Positions 7,494 to 17,433 are shown, numbered from the stretch's first letter. The stretch: 64,000 nucleotides of DNA from Maridesulfovibrio zosterae DSM 11974 (GCF_000425265.1 NZ_KE384343.1:50774-114773); one strand, 5' to 3'. Made by a program: numbers and translations. The notes: a model not told the origin generated them from the letters alone.

Positions 7494-8846
7494 TTACATG
7501 TAGCCATATCCGATCTGGCTATCTGCCTGTTTTTTCTCAAGAACCGCATTGACGATCTGATCGAACAGAGACAAAGCTCCTTTGTAGCCTAAATGCAGAA
7601 TGCGCTGACCTCCGAATCTGTCGTGTACCGGGAAACCTATACGGATAAGTGGGATATTCCATGCTTTTGCGTACTTGTATCCTTTAGAGTGTCCGATAAG
7701 CAGGTCGGGCTGCAATTCTCCGGCTCTTTCTGCAATGTCATGGAAGTCAACCCCTTCGTGGATTTCAGGTTCGTTACGGGCAACCCCTTTAGTAACGTCC
7801 TTAATGGCTTTTCCCAGCCCTCTGTTCTTTGCTCCTGTTCCGGCAAGGATCACATCAACACCTATTTCCGCCAGAAAGGAACAAAGTCCGGTTACTAGGT
7901 CTTCTTCACCGTAAACAACAGCACGTTTACCGAATACGTATTTGTGCCCGTCCACGTATGCATCAATAAGCCTACCCCTTTCCCGTTCATAACTGACAGG
8001 GGTATCAATGCCAGAAATAGCCTCAAGTTTATCAAAAAAATTATCGGTCTCGCGCAGGCCAATTGGAAGGCCTATACGGTGGTTTGGAACATTAAAAGCC
8101 TTCTGAAGGCTGGTTCCACCGGTAGCTCCGGGTAGACAACGACCGAATTCTATGGTGGCTGCTGCACCGGACATTTTTTTGATGGATTCGATTGGAGTCC
8201 CGCCGGAAGGTATTTTTACGTAATCTTCAAGGGCCGGGCCATCGAGAGTATCTGAAATATCAGGAAGAATAGTCGATTTAAGTCCGAAACGGTCACATAT
8301 ATCTCGCAAGTGGCGGACATCTTCGCATGAAACCATGTTTGGAAGTATATTTACACTGCCATCGTATTCAGCCTTTTCAGTGCAAAGCTGTTCTACAAGA
8401 GAACGAACCGCACCATGCCAGCCGTCAGTATGTGTTCCGTTGTAACTGGGGGTGGATACTTCTACTATTTCCGGTAATTCAAGGTCGCCGAATTCATCAT
8501 GAAACTCTTTAAGATACATGGGCACGTTATCGCCGATTGTTTCAGTCAGGCAGGTGGTTGCCACTCCGACGAGCTCTGGCTCATACTTTTTCATGACATT
8601 AAGAATGCCTTTTTTCAGATTAGCAGCGCCTCCGTAGATTGCGTGCTTCTCGCCTAGTGCGGAGGAAGCTATATCAACAGGTTCGCGGTAATGACTGATA
8701 ATGTAACGGCGCATATAAGTGGCGCAGCCCTGTGAACCATGTAGAAAAGGAATAGCTCCTTCAACTCCGCGGAAAGCAAGGGATGCACCAAGGGGGGTAC
8801 AAAGCTTACAGGCATTAGTGGTAGATGTATAATTCTTGCTGGACAT
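7494..8846 (-). CDS. nifN: NifN, FeMo-co scaffold subunit beta
   Basis: NifN forms the NifE2N2 scaffold on which NifB-co is matured with molybdenum and homocitrate. The 450-aa protein resembles NifK. It has the cluster-binding cysteine region CKLCTPLG...HGSQGC (Cys16 and Cys41, 25 residues apart as in NifK) and the family signature ATTCLTETIGDNV. NifN is encoded separately from nifE rather than fused. The ATG at 8846 has CGGAGT upstream. It lies between nifE and nifB, separated from each by gaps that contain RNA hairpins. Confidence 0.93.
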   Translation of the reverse strand: MSSKNYTSTTNACKLCTPLGASLAFRGVEGAIPFLHGSQGCATYMRRYIISHYREPVDIASSALGEKHAIYGGAANLKKGILNVMKKYEPELVGVATTCLTETIGDNVPMYLKEFHDEFGDLELPEIVEVSTPSYNGTHTDGWHGAVRSLVEQLCTEKAEYDGSVNILPNMVSCEDVRHLRDICDRFGLKSTILPDISDTLDGPALEDYVKIPSGGTPIESIKKMSGAAATIEFGRCLPGATGGTSLQKAFNVPNHRIGLPIGLRETDNFFDKLEAISGIDTPVSYERERGRLIDAYVDGHKYVFGKRAVVYGEEDLVTGLCSFLAEIGVDVILAGTGAKNRGLGKAIKDVTKGVARNEPEIHEGVDFHDIAERAGELQPDLLIGHSKGYKYAKAWNIPLIRIGFPVHDRFGGQRILHLGYKGALSLFDQIVNAVLEKKQADSQIGYGYM

Positions 8847-8870
8847 ATCTGGACTCCGTATATTCCTGCG

Positions 8871-8918
8871 GCAGTTCTCCTGTGAAGGAGAGAAAGCTTC
8901 TGTGAAAGCTTTGACTGC
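8871..8918 (-). other. Branched intercistronic RNA structure nifE/nifN
   Basis: GCAGT (8871-8875) pairs with ACTGC (8914-8918) and closes two inner hairpins. The first is TCTCCT/AGGAGA (8876-8881 with 8886-8891, loop GTGA), the second AAAGCTT/AAGCTTT (8893-8899 with 8906-8912). The result is a compact three-way-junction-like fold in the 146-bp gap ahead of nifN. One inner stem contains a purine-rich GGAGA-type string on one strand. Confidence 0.5.
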
Positions 8919-8992
8919 TCTGGATCATCTATTTGTAATCTTTTTATGAACTTAAATATTAACGTTGCTCTTTATGGGACGCTAAGCAGTGA

Positions 8993-10360
8993 TTAGCTTT
9001 TCTCTTTACGTCTTTTTGCTCTTCTTGGAGCAAATTGCCAGACTGGACTCATAGCTGATGAATGTATCTCTCTGGCGAAGTTGAGCATACCGACAAAGCC
9101 TTCCAGAGCTTCTTTGCGTTCGTGATTGTGATCACAGAAACCTACGCCCAGCTTGAATGCAATGGGTCTTTCTTTTACGCCGCCTACAAAGATATCTACG
9201 TCTTTTTCTTTGATGAATGCTGACAGTTCCAGTGGATTGGCATCATCGACCAGAATGGTTCCCGGATCAGAAATCCTTTCCAGTTCCGCGTAATCTTCTG
9301 GGGTTCCGGTCTGTGAGCCTACCATGACAACTTTCATTCCAAGATGTCGGAATGCTTTGAGAAGTGAGAAGGCTTTGAATGAACCTCCGACATACATGGC
9401 AACTTTTTTACCTTCGAGGTCTTTGCGCATAACGGCAAGCTCAGGCATAAGTTTTGAAAGTTCGTCACGAACGAGTTCTTCTGTGCGTTTGACAATGTCC
9501 GGGTCGACATCCTTGAAGAAATCAGCAACCTGATAGAGGGAGTCCGCCATATCTTCAATGCCGAGGTAGGAGACGCGCATGTATGGTTTGCCGTACTCTT
9601 CTTCAATCATTTTTGCCAAATCCAATGTCGCACCCGAACACTGTACAAGGTTCAGGGCCGCTCCGTGGCTGCGCCCGATATCCTTTACACGTCCGTCGCC
9701 AGTAATATTGGCAACAACTTCCACCCCCATCTTTCTGAAATATTCACGGATGATCCATATTTCTCCGGCAAGATTAAAGTCACCGAGAATATTAACGGAC
9801 AGAGGGGAAATATCTGAAGTATCTTCTGTTCCGACCAGTTTGAACATCGCTTTACAAGCGGCCAGATATCCTTCCCTCTTGCTGCCTTTGAATCCTTCAG
9901 ACTGTACAGGAAGAACAGGAATACCTTTCTTTTCAGTCATTTTACGGCATACTGCCTCAAGGTCATCGCCTATAATTCCGACTATGCAAGTGGAGTAAAC
10001 AAAAGCTGCTTTAGGAGAATGTCGGTCTATAAGTTCATCAAGTGCTGCTTCAAGTTTTTTTTCACCGCCGAAAATTACATCCATTTCCTGAAGATCCGTT
10101 GAGAAGGATGAGCGATGCAGCTCCGGGCCACTGGAAAGTGCACCGCGGATATCCCATGTGTAAACCGCACAGCCTATGGGACCGTGTACAAGGTGCAGAG
10201 CGTCAGCTATCGGGTAGAGGACAACCCTGGATCCACAGAATACGCATGCTCTCTGACTGACAGCTCCAGCAAGCGATTCACGGTTACAGGCCATGTCTAA
10301 TGCACCTTCACCTGTCCTGTGGATCTGATCTTTGCGTTCATCTAAAATTGTATCAGTCAT
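8993..10360 (-). CDS. nifE: NifE, FeMo-co scaffold subunit alpha
   Basis: The 455-aa product is the NifD-like half of the NifEN scaffold. Conserved cysteines Cys39 (RACVFCG), Cys64 (HGPIGCA) and Cys125 (STCIVG) match the [4Fe-4S] ligands by position, 25 and 61 residues apart. A further Cys in LVQCSGATLDLA corresponds to the cofactor-side cysteine. The insertion typical of group II NifD is absent. The start at 10360 has TAGGAGT upstream. NifE follows the GNAT gene by 14 bp, which ties that acetyltransferase to the nif operon. Confidence 0.95.
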   Translation of the reverse strand: MTDTILDERKDQIHRTGEGALDMACNRESLAGAVSQRACVFCGSRVVLYPIADALHLVHGPIGCAVYTWDIRGALSSGPELHRSSFSTDLQEMDVIFGGEKKLEAALDELIDRHSPKAAFVYSTCIVGIIGDDLEAVCRKMTEKKGIPVLPVQSEGFKGSKREGYLAACKAMFKLVGTEDTSDISPLSVNILGDFNLAGEIWIIREYFRKMGVEVVANITGDGRVKDIGRSHGAALNLVQCSGATLDLAKMIEEEYGKPYMRVSYLGIEDMADSLYQVADFFKDVDPDIVKRTEELVRDELSKLMPELAVMRKDLEGKKVAMYVGGSFKAFSLLKAFRHLGMKVVMVGSQTGTPEDYAELERISDPGTILVDDANPLELSAFIKEKDVDIFVGGVKERPIAFKLGVGFCDHNHERKEALEGFVGMLNFAREIHSSAMSPVWQFAPRRAKRRKEKS

Positions 10361-10374
10361 GGCTTACTCCTAAT

Positions 10375-10833
10375 TTATACACTGTGTTTTTTTCGAAGGC
10401 AGATGAGGCTGGTTCTTTCCCAGCCTATTTTGTCATAAAATTCTAGGGCTGTACTATTGTCGCAGTCTGCAAGTAATTGCAGTCTTGTTGCTCGATTTTT
10501 TTTTGCGAAATCGTATATTCCCTTCATGAGCATTAAGCCTATGCCCTGTCCTTGAAAGTCTTTACGGACAACAACGTCTTCCACTAAAATTGAGGGACCT
10601 CCCTCTGCTGTGGATATTACGATCTGACCGGTGCACATGCCGACCACTTCACCATCGTGATCCGCTACAAGTATGCTGGCTCGTGGGTTTCCCAGCATCA
10701 TTCTAAGACCATCAAGCTGTTTAGATCTCTCAACTGAAAAGTCCGCTTCAATGGAGAAGAGCATTTTCAGCAGGTCTGCTAAAGGTTCAAGGTCAGCAGA
10801 ACGTGCGTTGCGGATAGCTATTGTGGTCGGCAT
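10375..10833 (-). CDS. GNAT-family N-acetyltransferase inside the nif operon
   Basis: This 152-aa protein is a single GNAT domain. Motif A is visible as VEDVVVRKDFQGQGIGLMLM, with the acetyl-CoA pyrophosphate-binding QGQGIG, followed by a C-terminal strand ALEFYDKIGWERTS. Its substrate is unknown. The gene lies only 11 bp after the ferredoxin gene and 14 bp before nifE, so it is almost certainly co-transcribed with the nif genes. It may modify a nitrogenase component or a small molecule. No characterised nif role is known to me, so any function is inference. Confidence 0.85.
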   Translation of the reverse strand: MPTTIAIRNARSADLEPLADLLKMLFSIEADFSVERSKQLDGLRMMLGNPRASILVADHDGEVVGMCTGQIVISTAEGGPSILVEDVVVRKDFQGQGIGLMLMKGIYDFAKKNRATRLQLLADCDNSTALEFYDKIGWERTSLICLRKKHSV

Positions 10834-10844
10834 GTATTCCTTCC

Positions 10845-11147
10845 CTAATCAATCAAATATTTAGAACATGGTTCGCCGTCTTCAAGTCCATCGAGAATTT
10901 CATCAATTGCTTCTTCAGAATCAACTCCCTTGAACCACCAGTTTTCAGGCTGAACCACGAGAATCGGTCCAGATTCACACTGTTTAAGACAGCTAGTGGC
11001 AACAACCAGTGTATCCAGACCACGGTCCAGGGTTTCTTCCTCAATGTACTGCAAAAATCCTTCGGTCTGTTTATGACAGATACCTTTAGGGGCACCGGCT
11101 GCGCGGAAGCTCTGACAACAGATGATCATTCTTTCGGGGGTAGCCAT
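10845..11147 (-). CDS. Thioredoxin-fold [2Fe-2S] ferredoxin of the nif operon
   Basis: The 100-aa protein has the four-cysteine pattern of Shethna-type [2Fe-2S] ferredoxins: CCQSFRAAGAPKGIC near the N-terminus and SCLKQCESGPIL in the middle (Cys-X3-Cys). Such ferredoxins are encoded in many nif clusters and are thought to donate electrons or assist cofactor assembly or protection. The ATG at 11147 is preceded by GGAGA. The gene follows the NifB paralogue and precedes the GNAT gene in the same operon. Confidence 0.9.
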   Translation of the reverse strand: MATPERMIICCQSFRAAGAPKGICHKQTEGFLQYIEEETLDRGLDTLVVATSCLKQCESGPILVVQPENWWFKGVDSEEAIDEILDGLEDGEPCSKYLID

Positions 11148-11263
11148 ATTATCTCTCCTTTGTGCTGGTTATCAATTGCGTGCCGTGAGGGTTGAAAACC
11201 CTGCTGGGCGTATGGTGGTTAATTCGCCTTGGCGGGCAAAAATATATTGTTCATGGGCTGGGT

Positions 11264-12400
11264 TTATTTACACTTTTTACCTTTTTTACCACCGCCATAG
11301 AGGACATCTACCAAGCCTTCGACGTTATCCTCTGAAACGATGACATTGATGCCTTTGGAACCTAAAATTTGTTTGGGATTGTCGCCTGCCCCGGCGCATA
11401 TCAGCGCGAAACAATCATTCAAGGTTTCAGCCAGTTTTTCCCATCTGGCAGATCCTCCTCCCGGTTCAGGAGTGGGCCTTGTTTCAAGCAGACAGGCAAG
11501 GCCGTCTTGGCGCGGACCGTAAATAATTACCTGACGGGTATGTCCAAGATGCAGGTCTACATCCATGCCGGAAGAACTAACGACCGCAACATTAGGACGG
11601 CTTTTTGTCGGTTTAGGCATTGTACACTCACAGGGGGCTTCAACATCTATTTCAGCTCCGCATTTCACCCAGGGGGCCATCAGTTCAATATGTTTTCCTG
11701 CCAGTTTGCGGGCTTCTTCAATCTGTTCATTTGTAACGCTTGAGAAATTGCTGTCTTCGGCGGGAATGAAAGGAGTAATAGACATAATGTCAGCTCCCAG
11801 CTCTTTAACCGCTTTAGCAATGTCTTCAATGTGATCAATATTTTCAGGATAGAGGGTTGTGTTGATTTTTACAGTCAGTCCTGCCTTTTTGAAAGCCGCG
11901 ATAGACCTAGCCTGTTCTTTTATCAGTAATTTTGCTGCTTCAGGTAAAGGTACGTTTTTGGTGGATGGACGAATCCATGCATATAGTTTTGCGGCTACGC
12001 TCGGATCCACCGCATCCACCAAAACAGTGATGTGGGATAGATTTAAAGTTACCAGATTTTTAACACATTCTGTTCCACCGATTCCAAGGGTAGTCAGACA
12101 TAAATTCATAGCAGGATATTTGGTCCTGACCAGCATGAGGGTTGAGCTGGTGGTGTTAAAACTGGCTAGTGGATCTCCGGGACCGGTAATACCGACTACT
12201 TTGATTTTCTTGCCTTCTTCGATGAGGCTGTCCAGCATGCATACTGCAGCTTCAGGCTGCATCGCAACGGGCGACTTTATTTCTGGTGTGAAGCGTATGC
12301 GGGCATAAGATTTGGGAGCAACCGGAAGGTGAACACGACCGATGGAGGCCCGAGCGGAAGAGCCAAAACAGGGATGGGAAGAAAAATTTGAAGAAGTCAT
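11264..12400 (-). CDS. NifB paralogue lacking the radical-SAM cysteines, with NifX-like domain
   Basis: This 378-aa protein aligns with NifB along its whole length: HPCF near the start, GRVHLPVAPK, GITGPGDPLASF, then a C-terminal NifX/NafY-like domain (PNVAVVSSSGMDVDLHLGHT). The CX3CX2C motif is gone: where NifB has Cys29, Cys33 and Cys36 this protein has Ser31, Ile35 and Thr38 (KSYARIRFT). The cysteine equivalent to NifB Cys18 is Ile20, and the first Cys of CKRC is Trp. Cys11 and the LCL cysteine remain. It cannot bind a canonical radical-SAM cluster. The frame is intact and has a good ribosome-binding site, so it is not decaying. A role as a NifX/NafY-type carrier for NifB-co or FeMo-co is inferred; no separate nifX is present. 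Confidence 0.85.
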   Translation of the reverse strand: MTSSNFSSHPCFGSSARASIGRVHLPVAPKSYARIRFTPEIKSPVAMQPEAAVCMLDSLIEEGKKIKVVGITGPGDPLASFNTTSSTLMLVRTKYPAMNLCLTTLGIGGTECVKNLVTLNLSHITVLVDAVDPSVAAKLYAWIRPSTKNVPLPEAAKLLIKEQARSIAAFKKAGLTVKINTTLYPENIDHIEDIAKAVKELGADIMSITPFIPAEDSNFSSVTNEQIEEARKLAGKHIELMAPWVKCGAEIDVEAPCECTMPKPTKSRPNVAVVSSSGMDVDLHLGHTRQVIIYGPRQDGLACLLETRPTPEPGGGSARWEKLAETLNDCFALICAGAGDNPKQILGSKGINVIVSEDNVEGLVDVLYGGGKKGKKCK

Positions 12401-12472
12401 ATCAGCTCCGTAATCTTTTGCCTTTGGAAAATTTTATTGCCAGAGGTGCGAAGTATATTAGGTCATCTTAGG

Positions 12473-12511
12473 TCTGCAGGACCTTCGAGTCGTTGCCGAA
12501 GGTCCTGCAGA
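12473..12511 (-). other. Strong intercistronic hairpin after nifK
   Basis: Arms CTGCAGGACCTTCG (12474-12487) and CGAAGGTCCTGCAG (12497-12510) pair perfectly, with one more A-T pair outside, around a 9-base loop. The structure starts 10 bases after the nifK stop and has no T-tract, so read-through is expected. It probably protects the upstream nifHDK mRNA from 3' exonucleases and sets differential expression. Confidence 0.65.
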
Positions 12512-12520
12512 GCAATATTA

Positions 12521-13894
12521 TTAAAGAACCAGTTCGAATTTTTCTTCGGAATCATCTCTGTCTTTGCGATCGAGAAGCAGTCCGAGGATTTTTTCAAGAA
12601 GGCGTAATCCGCCTTTATAACCCACGGTAGGAAAGTACTGATGGCCCTGACGGTCTACGATGGGAAATCCCCAGCGTAGGAAAGGTACGTCTTCGTCTCT
12701 GGCGATGTACTTGCCGTATGTGTTACCGATGAGCAGATCAACAGGCTCATTTTTGATCCACTGGTGCAGAAGGAACATGTCACCTTTGGCTTTAACTTTG
12801 ACTTCGAATGGCATATCTTTGGTGATTTCTTTAATGCGTTTTTCGAATTTTTTACCGGGAGTTCCGGTAACCACGTACACAGGGCACATGTCGATAGAGC
12901 AAAGAAATTCCACCATAGATATAAGCTGATCAGGGTCGCCGTAGATGGCTACGCGTTTACCGTAGAAGTACTGGTGCATGTCAGAGATCAGGTCCACCAG
13001 CTGTCCACGTTCAAAAGAGATGGAATCAGGAATGGACACTCCTGCAACGGTGCGCAGTACATCAATAAAACGGTCTGTTGCACTTAATCCGAAAGGCATA
13101 TCAAGTACTGTGCAAGGCACTTTGTGCTTGGAATCCAGCCAGCGGGCAGCGTCAGCAGAGCACCATTCGCCAAGGGCAAGAGTTCCGATTGCTTTACTTG
13201 TTTCTTTGAGTTCTTTTACGGTTACGCCGCCGTCAGGGAACATTTTATATTCGCCGCTCAAAGGACCGTTTAAAACTCCTGAAGTGTCAGGAAAGAGAGT
13301 TATATCTACGCCGATAAGAGAAGATAGGCGCTTAATCTCTTCCATATCGCAAGGTTCAACCCAGCCTGGAATGATGTTTACTTTGCCGTTCTTTTCAGAA
13401 GTAGGCTCGGCAAGCTGAGCCATGGCTTTAACCATATTTGAAAAACCAGTGACATGAGAACCTACGTAACTTGGAGTAGGTGCGCCGATCATGGTTTTCC
13501 CTTCTGGAATCTTGCCTTCTTTTATTGCTTTGGTTCTGATCTGGTTGAGGTCATCACCGATTGTTTCGGAAAGGCAGGTAGTGTGGACCGCAATAACTTC
13601 AGGATCATAAACTGTGAAGATATTGTTGATAGCCTGCAGCAGGTTAGCCTGCCCGCCAAAGACGGATGCGCCTTCGGTGAATGAACTTGTAGCTGCAGAA
13701 ACAGGCTCTTTGTAATGTCTGGTCAACATTGATCTGTGATAAGCACAGCAACCCTGTGAACCATGTGAATGTGGCAGACAGCCATGGATGCCCAGTGCTG
13801 CATACATGGCACCGATGGGCTGGCAGGTTTTTGCCGGGTTGATTACAAGTGACTTACGGTCTTTGATTTCTGTGGGGGTGTGTCTGAGTAACAT
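12521..13894 (-). CDS. nifK: NifK, nitrogenase MoFe protein beta subunit
   Basis: The 457-aa protein is the short, clostridial-type NifK without the long N-terminal extension of Azotobacter. P-cluster cysteines Cys24, Cys49 and Cys107 are spaced 25 and 58 residues, exactly as Cys70/95/153 of Azotobacter NifK. The family signatures HSHGSQGCCAYHRSMLTRHYKEP and TTCLSETIGDD are present. Together with NifD it forms the alpha2-beta2 protein that reduces dinitrogen. It starts 12 bp after nifD with AGGAGA upstream. Confidence 0.97.
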   Translation of the reverse strand: MLLRHTPTEIKDRKSLVINPAKTCQPIGAMYAALGIHGCLPHSHGSQGCCAYHRSMLTRHYKEPVSAATSSFTEGASVFGGQANLLQAINNIFTVYDPEVIAVHTTCLSETIGDDLNQIRTKAIKEGKIPEGKTMIGAPTPSYVGSHVTGFSNMVKAMAQLAEPTSEKNGKVNIIPGWVEPCDMEEIKRLSSLIGVDITLFPDTSGVLNGPLSGEYKMFPDGGVTVKELKETSKAIGTLALGEWCSADAARWLDSKHKVPCTVLDMPFGLSATDRFIDVLRTVAGVSIPDSISFERGQLVDLISDMHQYFYGKRVAIYGDPDQLISMVEFLCSIDMCPVYVVTGTPGKKFEKRIKEITKDMPFEVKVKAKGDMFLLHQWIKNEPVDLLIGNTYGKYIARDEDVPFLRWGFPIVDRQGHQYFPTVGYKGGLRLLEKILGLLLDRKDRDDSEEKFELVL

Positions 13895-13906
13895 ATCTAT
13901 TTCTCC

Positions 13907-15544
13907 TTACTCCCACACAAAAGTGGCTGTGAGTTCAGGGTTTTCCTGCCAGGGGGCTTTCATGTAGCTCCAGACTTTACTACCAACAAGACGGTCAATT
14001 TCTTTGTAGAAGTTGATTGCGCCCTGAAAGCCTGCATAGGGGCCGCCTGAGTCGTAACTGTGAAGCTGTTTCATAGGTACGCCAAGTTTCTGGATAGAGT
14101 ATTTTTCTTTAATACCGGCGCAGAAGAGATCCGGTTTCATGAGTTCAACCAGTTTTTCAGCTTCGTACTGGTTCAAGTCGTCAACAATGATAGTTCCTTT
14201 ATCCATGTCCGGATTAAGTCCTTCGTAGTGCTTGAACTGAAAACCAGACTCTTCAAGGGCTTTGATTTCTTCAGGGGTTTTACGGGCACGATAAAGAGCT
14301 TCATCTGCTTCGACTTCGATTTCTTCAATGTTCCTGGAGTCCGCATCAACCTTGATATCAGGGATAACATCACGGCCTTCGTAGTCATCGCGATGACCGA
14401 ATTCGTAACCTGCGGAAATGGTTTTCATGCCCATTTCATTGAAGAGATCCTGATAGTGATGGGCACGTGAGCCGCCGACAAACATCATTGCAGTCTTGCC
14501 CTCAGTGCGGCTGCGCACGTCTGCTGCAACAGCTTCAACTTCTGGCAGTTCTTCAGCAATTACTTCGTTAATTCTGTCGATAAGTTTTTTATCACCAAAG
14601 TATTCGCCTATTTTACGCAGGGACTTAGCTGTTGAGGTTGCGCCGATGAAGTTAACTTTAATCCATGGAATACCGTATTTGGTTTCCAGCATGTCAGCCA
14701 CATAGTTGATGGAGCGGTGACACATTACGCAGCTGAGGTCCGCATGCTGTGCAGAAGCAAACTGGTCGTATGTGGAGTTACCGGAAAATGTGGCAAGGTT
14801 GGTGATACCGCATTTTTTAAAGATGCGATCAATCTCAAAACCGTCACCACCAATGTTGTATTCACCAAGAAGGTTGATTTTATATTCGCCTTCTTTAGGT
14901 TCAGTGTTTTCACCAACCAGATGGGTGAAAACCTGATTGTTAGCAATATGGTGACCGGCAGACTGGGAAACTCCTTTGTATCCTTCACAAGAGAATCCGA
15001 ATACGTTGCAGTCACCGAACTTGGCTTTCATCTTCCTTGCAACAGCGTGAATATCATCTCCGATAAGTCCGACAGGACAGGTGGAGAAGATACAGATGCC
15101 TTTTGGATGAAATAGGTCATATGCTTCCTGAATGGCGGCTTCGAGTTTTTTCTCACCGCCGAAAATGATGTCCTGATCCTGCATGTCTGTTGAAAAACAG
15201 TAAGGCATATAATTTTCGCCATCAGGACCTGCGGAGGTCTGGTTGCGGCGTGTCAGCCAGGAGTAGAATCCACAGCCGATAGGACCGTGGGTAATATTTA
15301 CGATATCGCGGGTAGGGCCCATGATAACGCCCTTACAACCTGCGTAGGTACAGCCGCGCATGGTTATGATGCCGGGGATTGTACGGACGTTGGCAACTAT
15401 TTCCGGCGGAGCTTCACTTTCTGTTGCCTCGTTGATCATTATCTGTTTGGCGCGTTTGCGGGCTACTTTCGGCGGATACTTTTTAAGGAGTTCTTCCTTG
15501 ATATCCGCTGGGTCCCACTGCACCACTTTCTTCGTAGTACTCAT
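13907..15544 (-). CDS. nifD: NifD, nitrogenase MoFe protein alpha subunit
   Basis: The 545-aa protein carries the P-cluster cysteines Cys65, Cys91 and Cys156. The FeMo-co ligands are Cys275 (CHRSINYV) and His495 (MKQLHSYD). The histidine lies about 50 residues further along than His442 of Azotobacter because of an insertion around residues 385-435, typical of the group II (Clostridium/Desulfovibrio) molybdenum nitrogenases. The FeMo-co pocket residues indicate a molybdenum rather than a vanadium or iron-only enzyme, and no vnfG/anfG gene lies between D and K. GAGGAGA precedes the ATG. Confidence 0.97.
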   Translation of the reverse strand: MSTTKKVVQWDPADIKEELLKKYPPKVARKRAKQIMINEATESEAPPEIVANVRTIPGIITMRGCTYAGCKGVIMGPTRDIVNITHGPIGCGFYSWLTRRNQTSAGPDGENYMPYCFSTDMQDQDIIFGGEKKLEAAIQEAYDLFHPKGICIFSTCPVGLIGDDIHAVARKMKAKFGDCNVFGFSCEGYKGVSQSAGHHIANNQVFTHLVGENTEPKEGEYKINLLGEYNIGGDGFEIDRIFKKCGITNLATFSGNSTYDQFASAQHADLSCVMCHRSINYVADMLETKYGIPWIKVNFIGATSTAKSLRKIGEYFGDKKLIDRINEVIAEELPEVEAVAADVRSRTEGKTAMMFVGGSRAHHYQDLFNEMGMKTISAGYEFGHRDDYEGRDVIPDIKVDADSRNIEEIEVEADEALYRARKTPEEIKALEESGFQFKHYEGLNPDMDKGTIIVDDLNQYEAEKLVELMKPDLFCAGIKEKYSIQKLGVPMKQLHSYDSGGPYAGFQGAINFYKEIDRLVGSKVWSYMKAPWQENPELTATFVWE

Positions 15545-15568
15545 TGTCTATTTCTCCTCTACTTGGTG

Positions 15569-15943
15569 CTAGATGATGGACTTTTCGCCTGTTTCGCCTG
15601 TTCTGACTCTTACGGAGTCTCCAATGGAGCTGACGAAAATTTTACCGTCACCGGGTTTTCCGCTCTGATTGGCCTTGATAATGGCCTCGACCACACTGTC
15701 TACAGCATCATCTGGAACTACTGCAGTTACAATGCGTTTGGGATAGAGTTTGCCTTTTTCCCCGAGCACGGCAGCAGCTTCTTCGTAGCCCGATTCAACA
15801 CCTTCAAGGACGGATGGATTAACAAATCCTTTTCCGCGGCCCTGAGCCTCATGTGCGAAGAAAGCATCTATGCCTGCTTCTGTGAGGGCTTTTTTGGTGC
15901 GGTTCATCATATTCATCCGCACAACTGCGATGATTTCCTTCAT
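15569..15943 (-). CDS. nifI2: NifI2, PII-family regulator of nitrogenase activity
   Basis: NifI1 and NifI2 are PII-like proteins that bind dinitrogenase and switch it off in response to ammonium, with 2-oxoglutarate and ATP relieving inhibition. The start is the ATG at 15943 (MKEIIAVVRMNMM), with a perfect GGAGG upstream; ten further codons upstream belong to the nifI1 end. The product is 124 aa with PII signatures (MNRTKKALTEAGIDAF, VVPDDAVDSVVEAII, GKIFV). The long T-loop region differs from GlnB and lacks its uridylylation tyrosine context. It lies just after nifI1 and before nifD. Confidence 0.92.
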   Translation of the reverse strand: MKEIIAVVRMNMMNRTKKALTEAGIDAFFAHEAQGRGKGFVNPSVLEGVESGYEEAAAVLGEKGKLYPKRIVTAVVPDDAVDSVVEAIIKANQSGKPGDGKIFVSSIGDSVRVRTGETGEKSII

Positions 15944-15944
15944 G

Positions 15945-16292
15945 CTACGCCTCCTCTGCAGGGGCTGCTTCATTTACGCCGGAGCTGATGGTGTAGACAT
16001 CATCCACATCGGTAACAAATATTTTACCGTCGCCGAATGCGCCTTTTGCACCTGAACGGGCTGCGTCCATGATGGTGCTGATTACAAAATCTTTATCAGC
16101 AGCTTTAACTACGCTCATGAGCATGGTTTTAGGGATTTCATCATAGGTTACTTCGCCGATCTTGATGCCGCGCTGTTTACCGCGGCCTGCTACAGAGTAT
16201 TTGGTTACGGCTGGAAAGCCGTTGTCCATAAGTGCTGCGAGGACGTCATCTGCTTTTTCCGGTCTTACAATTGCTCTCACCATGATCATCAT
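15945..16292 (-). CDS. nifI1: NifI1, PII-family regulator of nitrogenase activity
   Basis: This 115-aa PII-like protein begins MMIMVRAIVRPEKADDVLAA and has the GKIFVTDVDDVYTI C-terminal strand. It acts with NifI2 as a heteromer on the MoFe protein. The ATG at 16292 is preceded by GGAGA at a suitable distance; two more in-frame ATGs follow within four codons. Its stop codon ends one base before the nifI2 start, so the two are probably translationally coupled. Placement between nifH and nifD is the diagnostic arrangement of methanogens, clostridia and sulfate reducers. Confidence 0.92.
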   Translation of the reverse strand: MMIMVRAIVRPEKADDVLAALMDNGFPAVTKYSVAGRGKQRGIKIGEVTYDEIPKTMLMSVVKAADKDFVISTIMDAARSGAKGAFGDGKIFVTDVDDVYTISSGVNEAAPAEEA

Positions 16293-16336
16293 TTGCTTCT
16301 CTCCTTGTGTGCTGTGTGTGCTTTTTTATTGAGAAA

Positions 16337-17363
<1,027 letters not shown>

Positions 17364-17433
17364 TGTTGTTGGTAATAGGGATTGATATAGAGTTTTTATA
17401 TTAAATTAAGGTATATAAAAGGGCGATGAGAAT

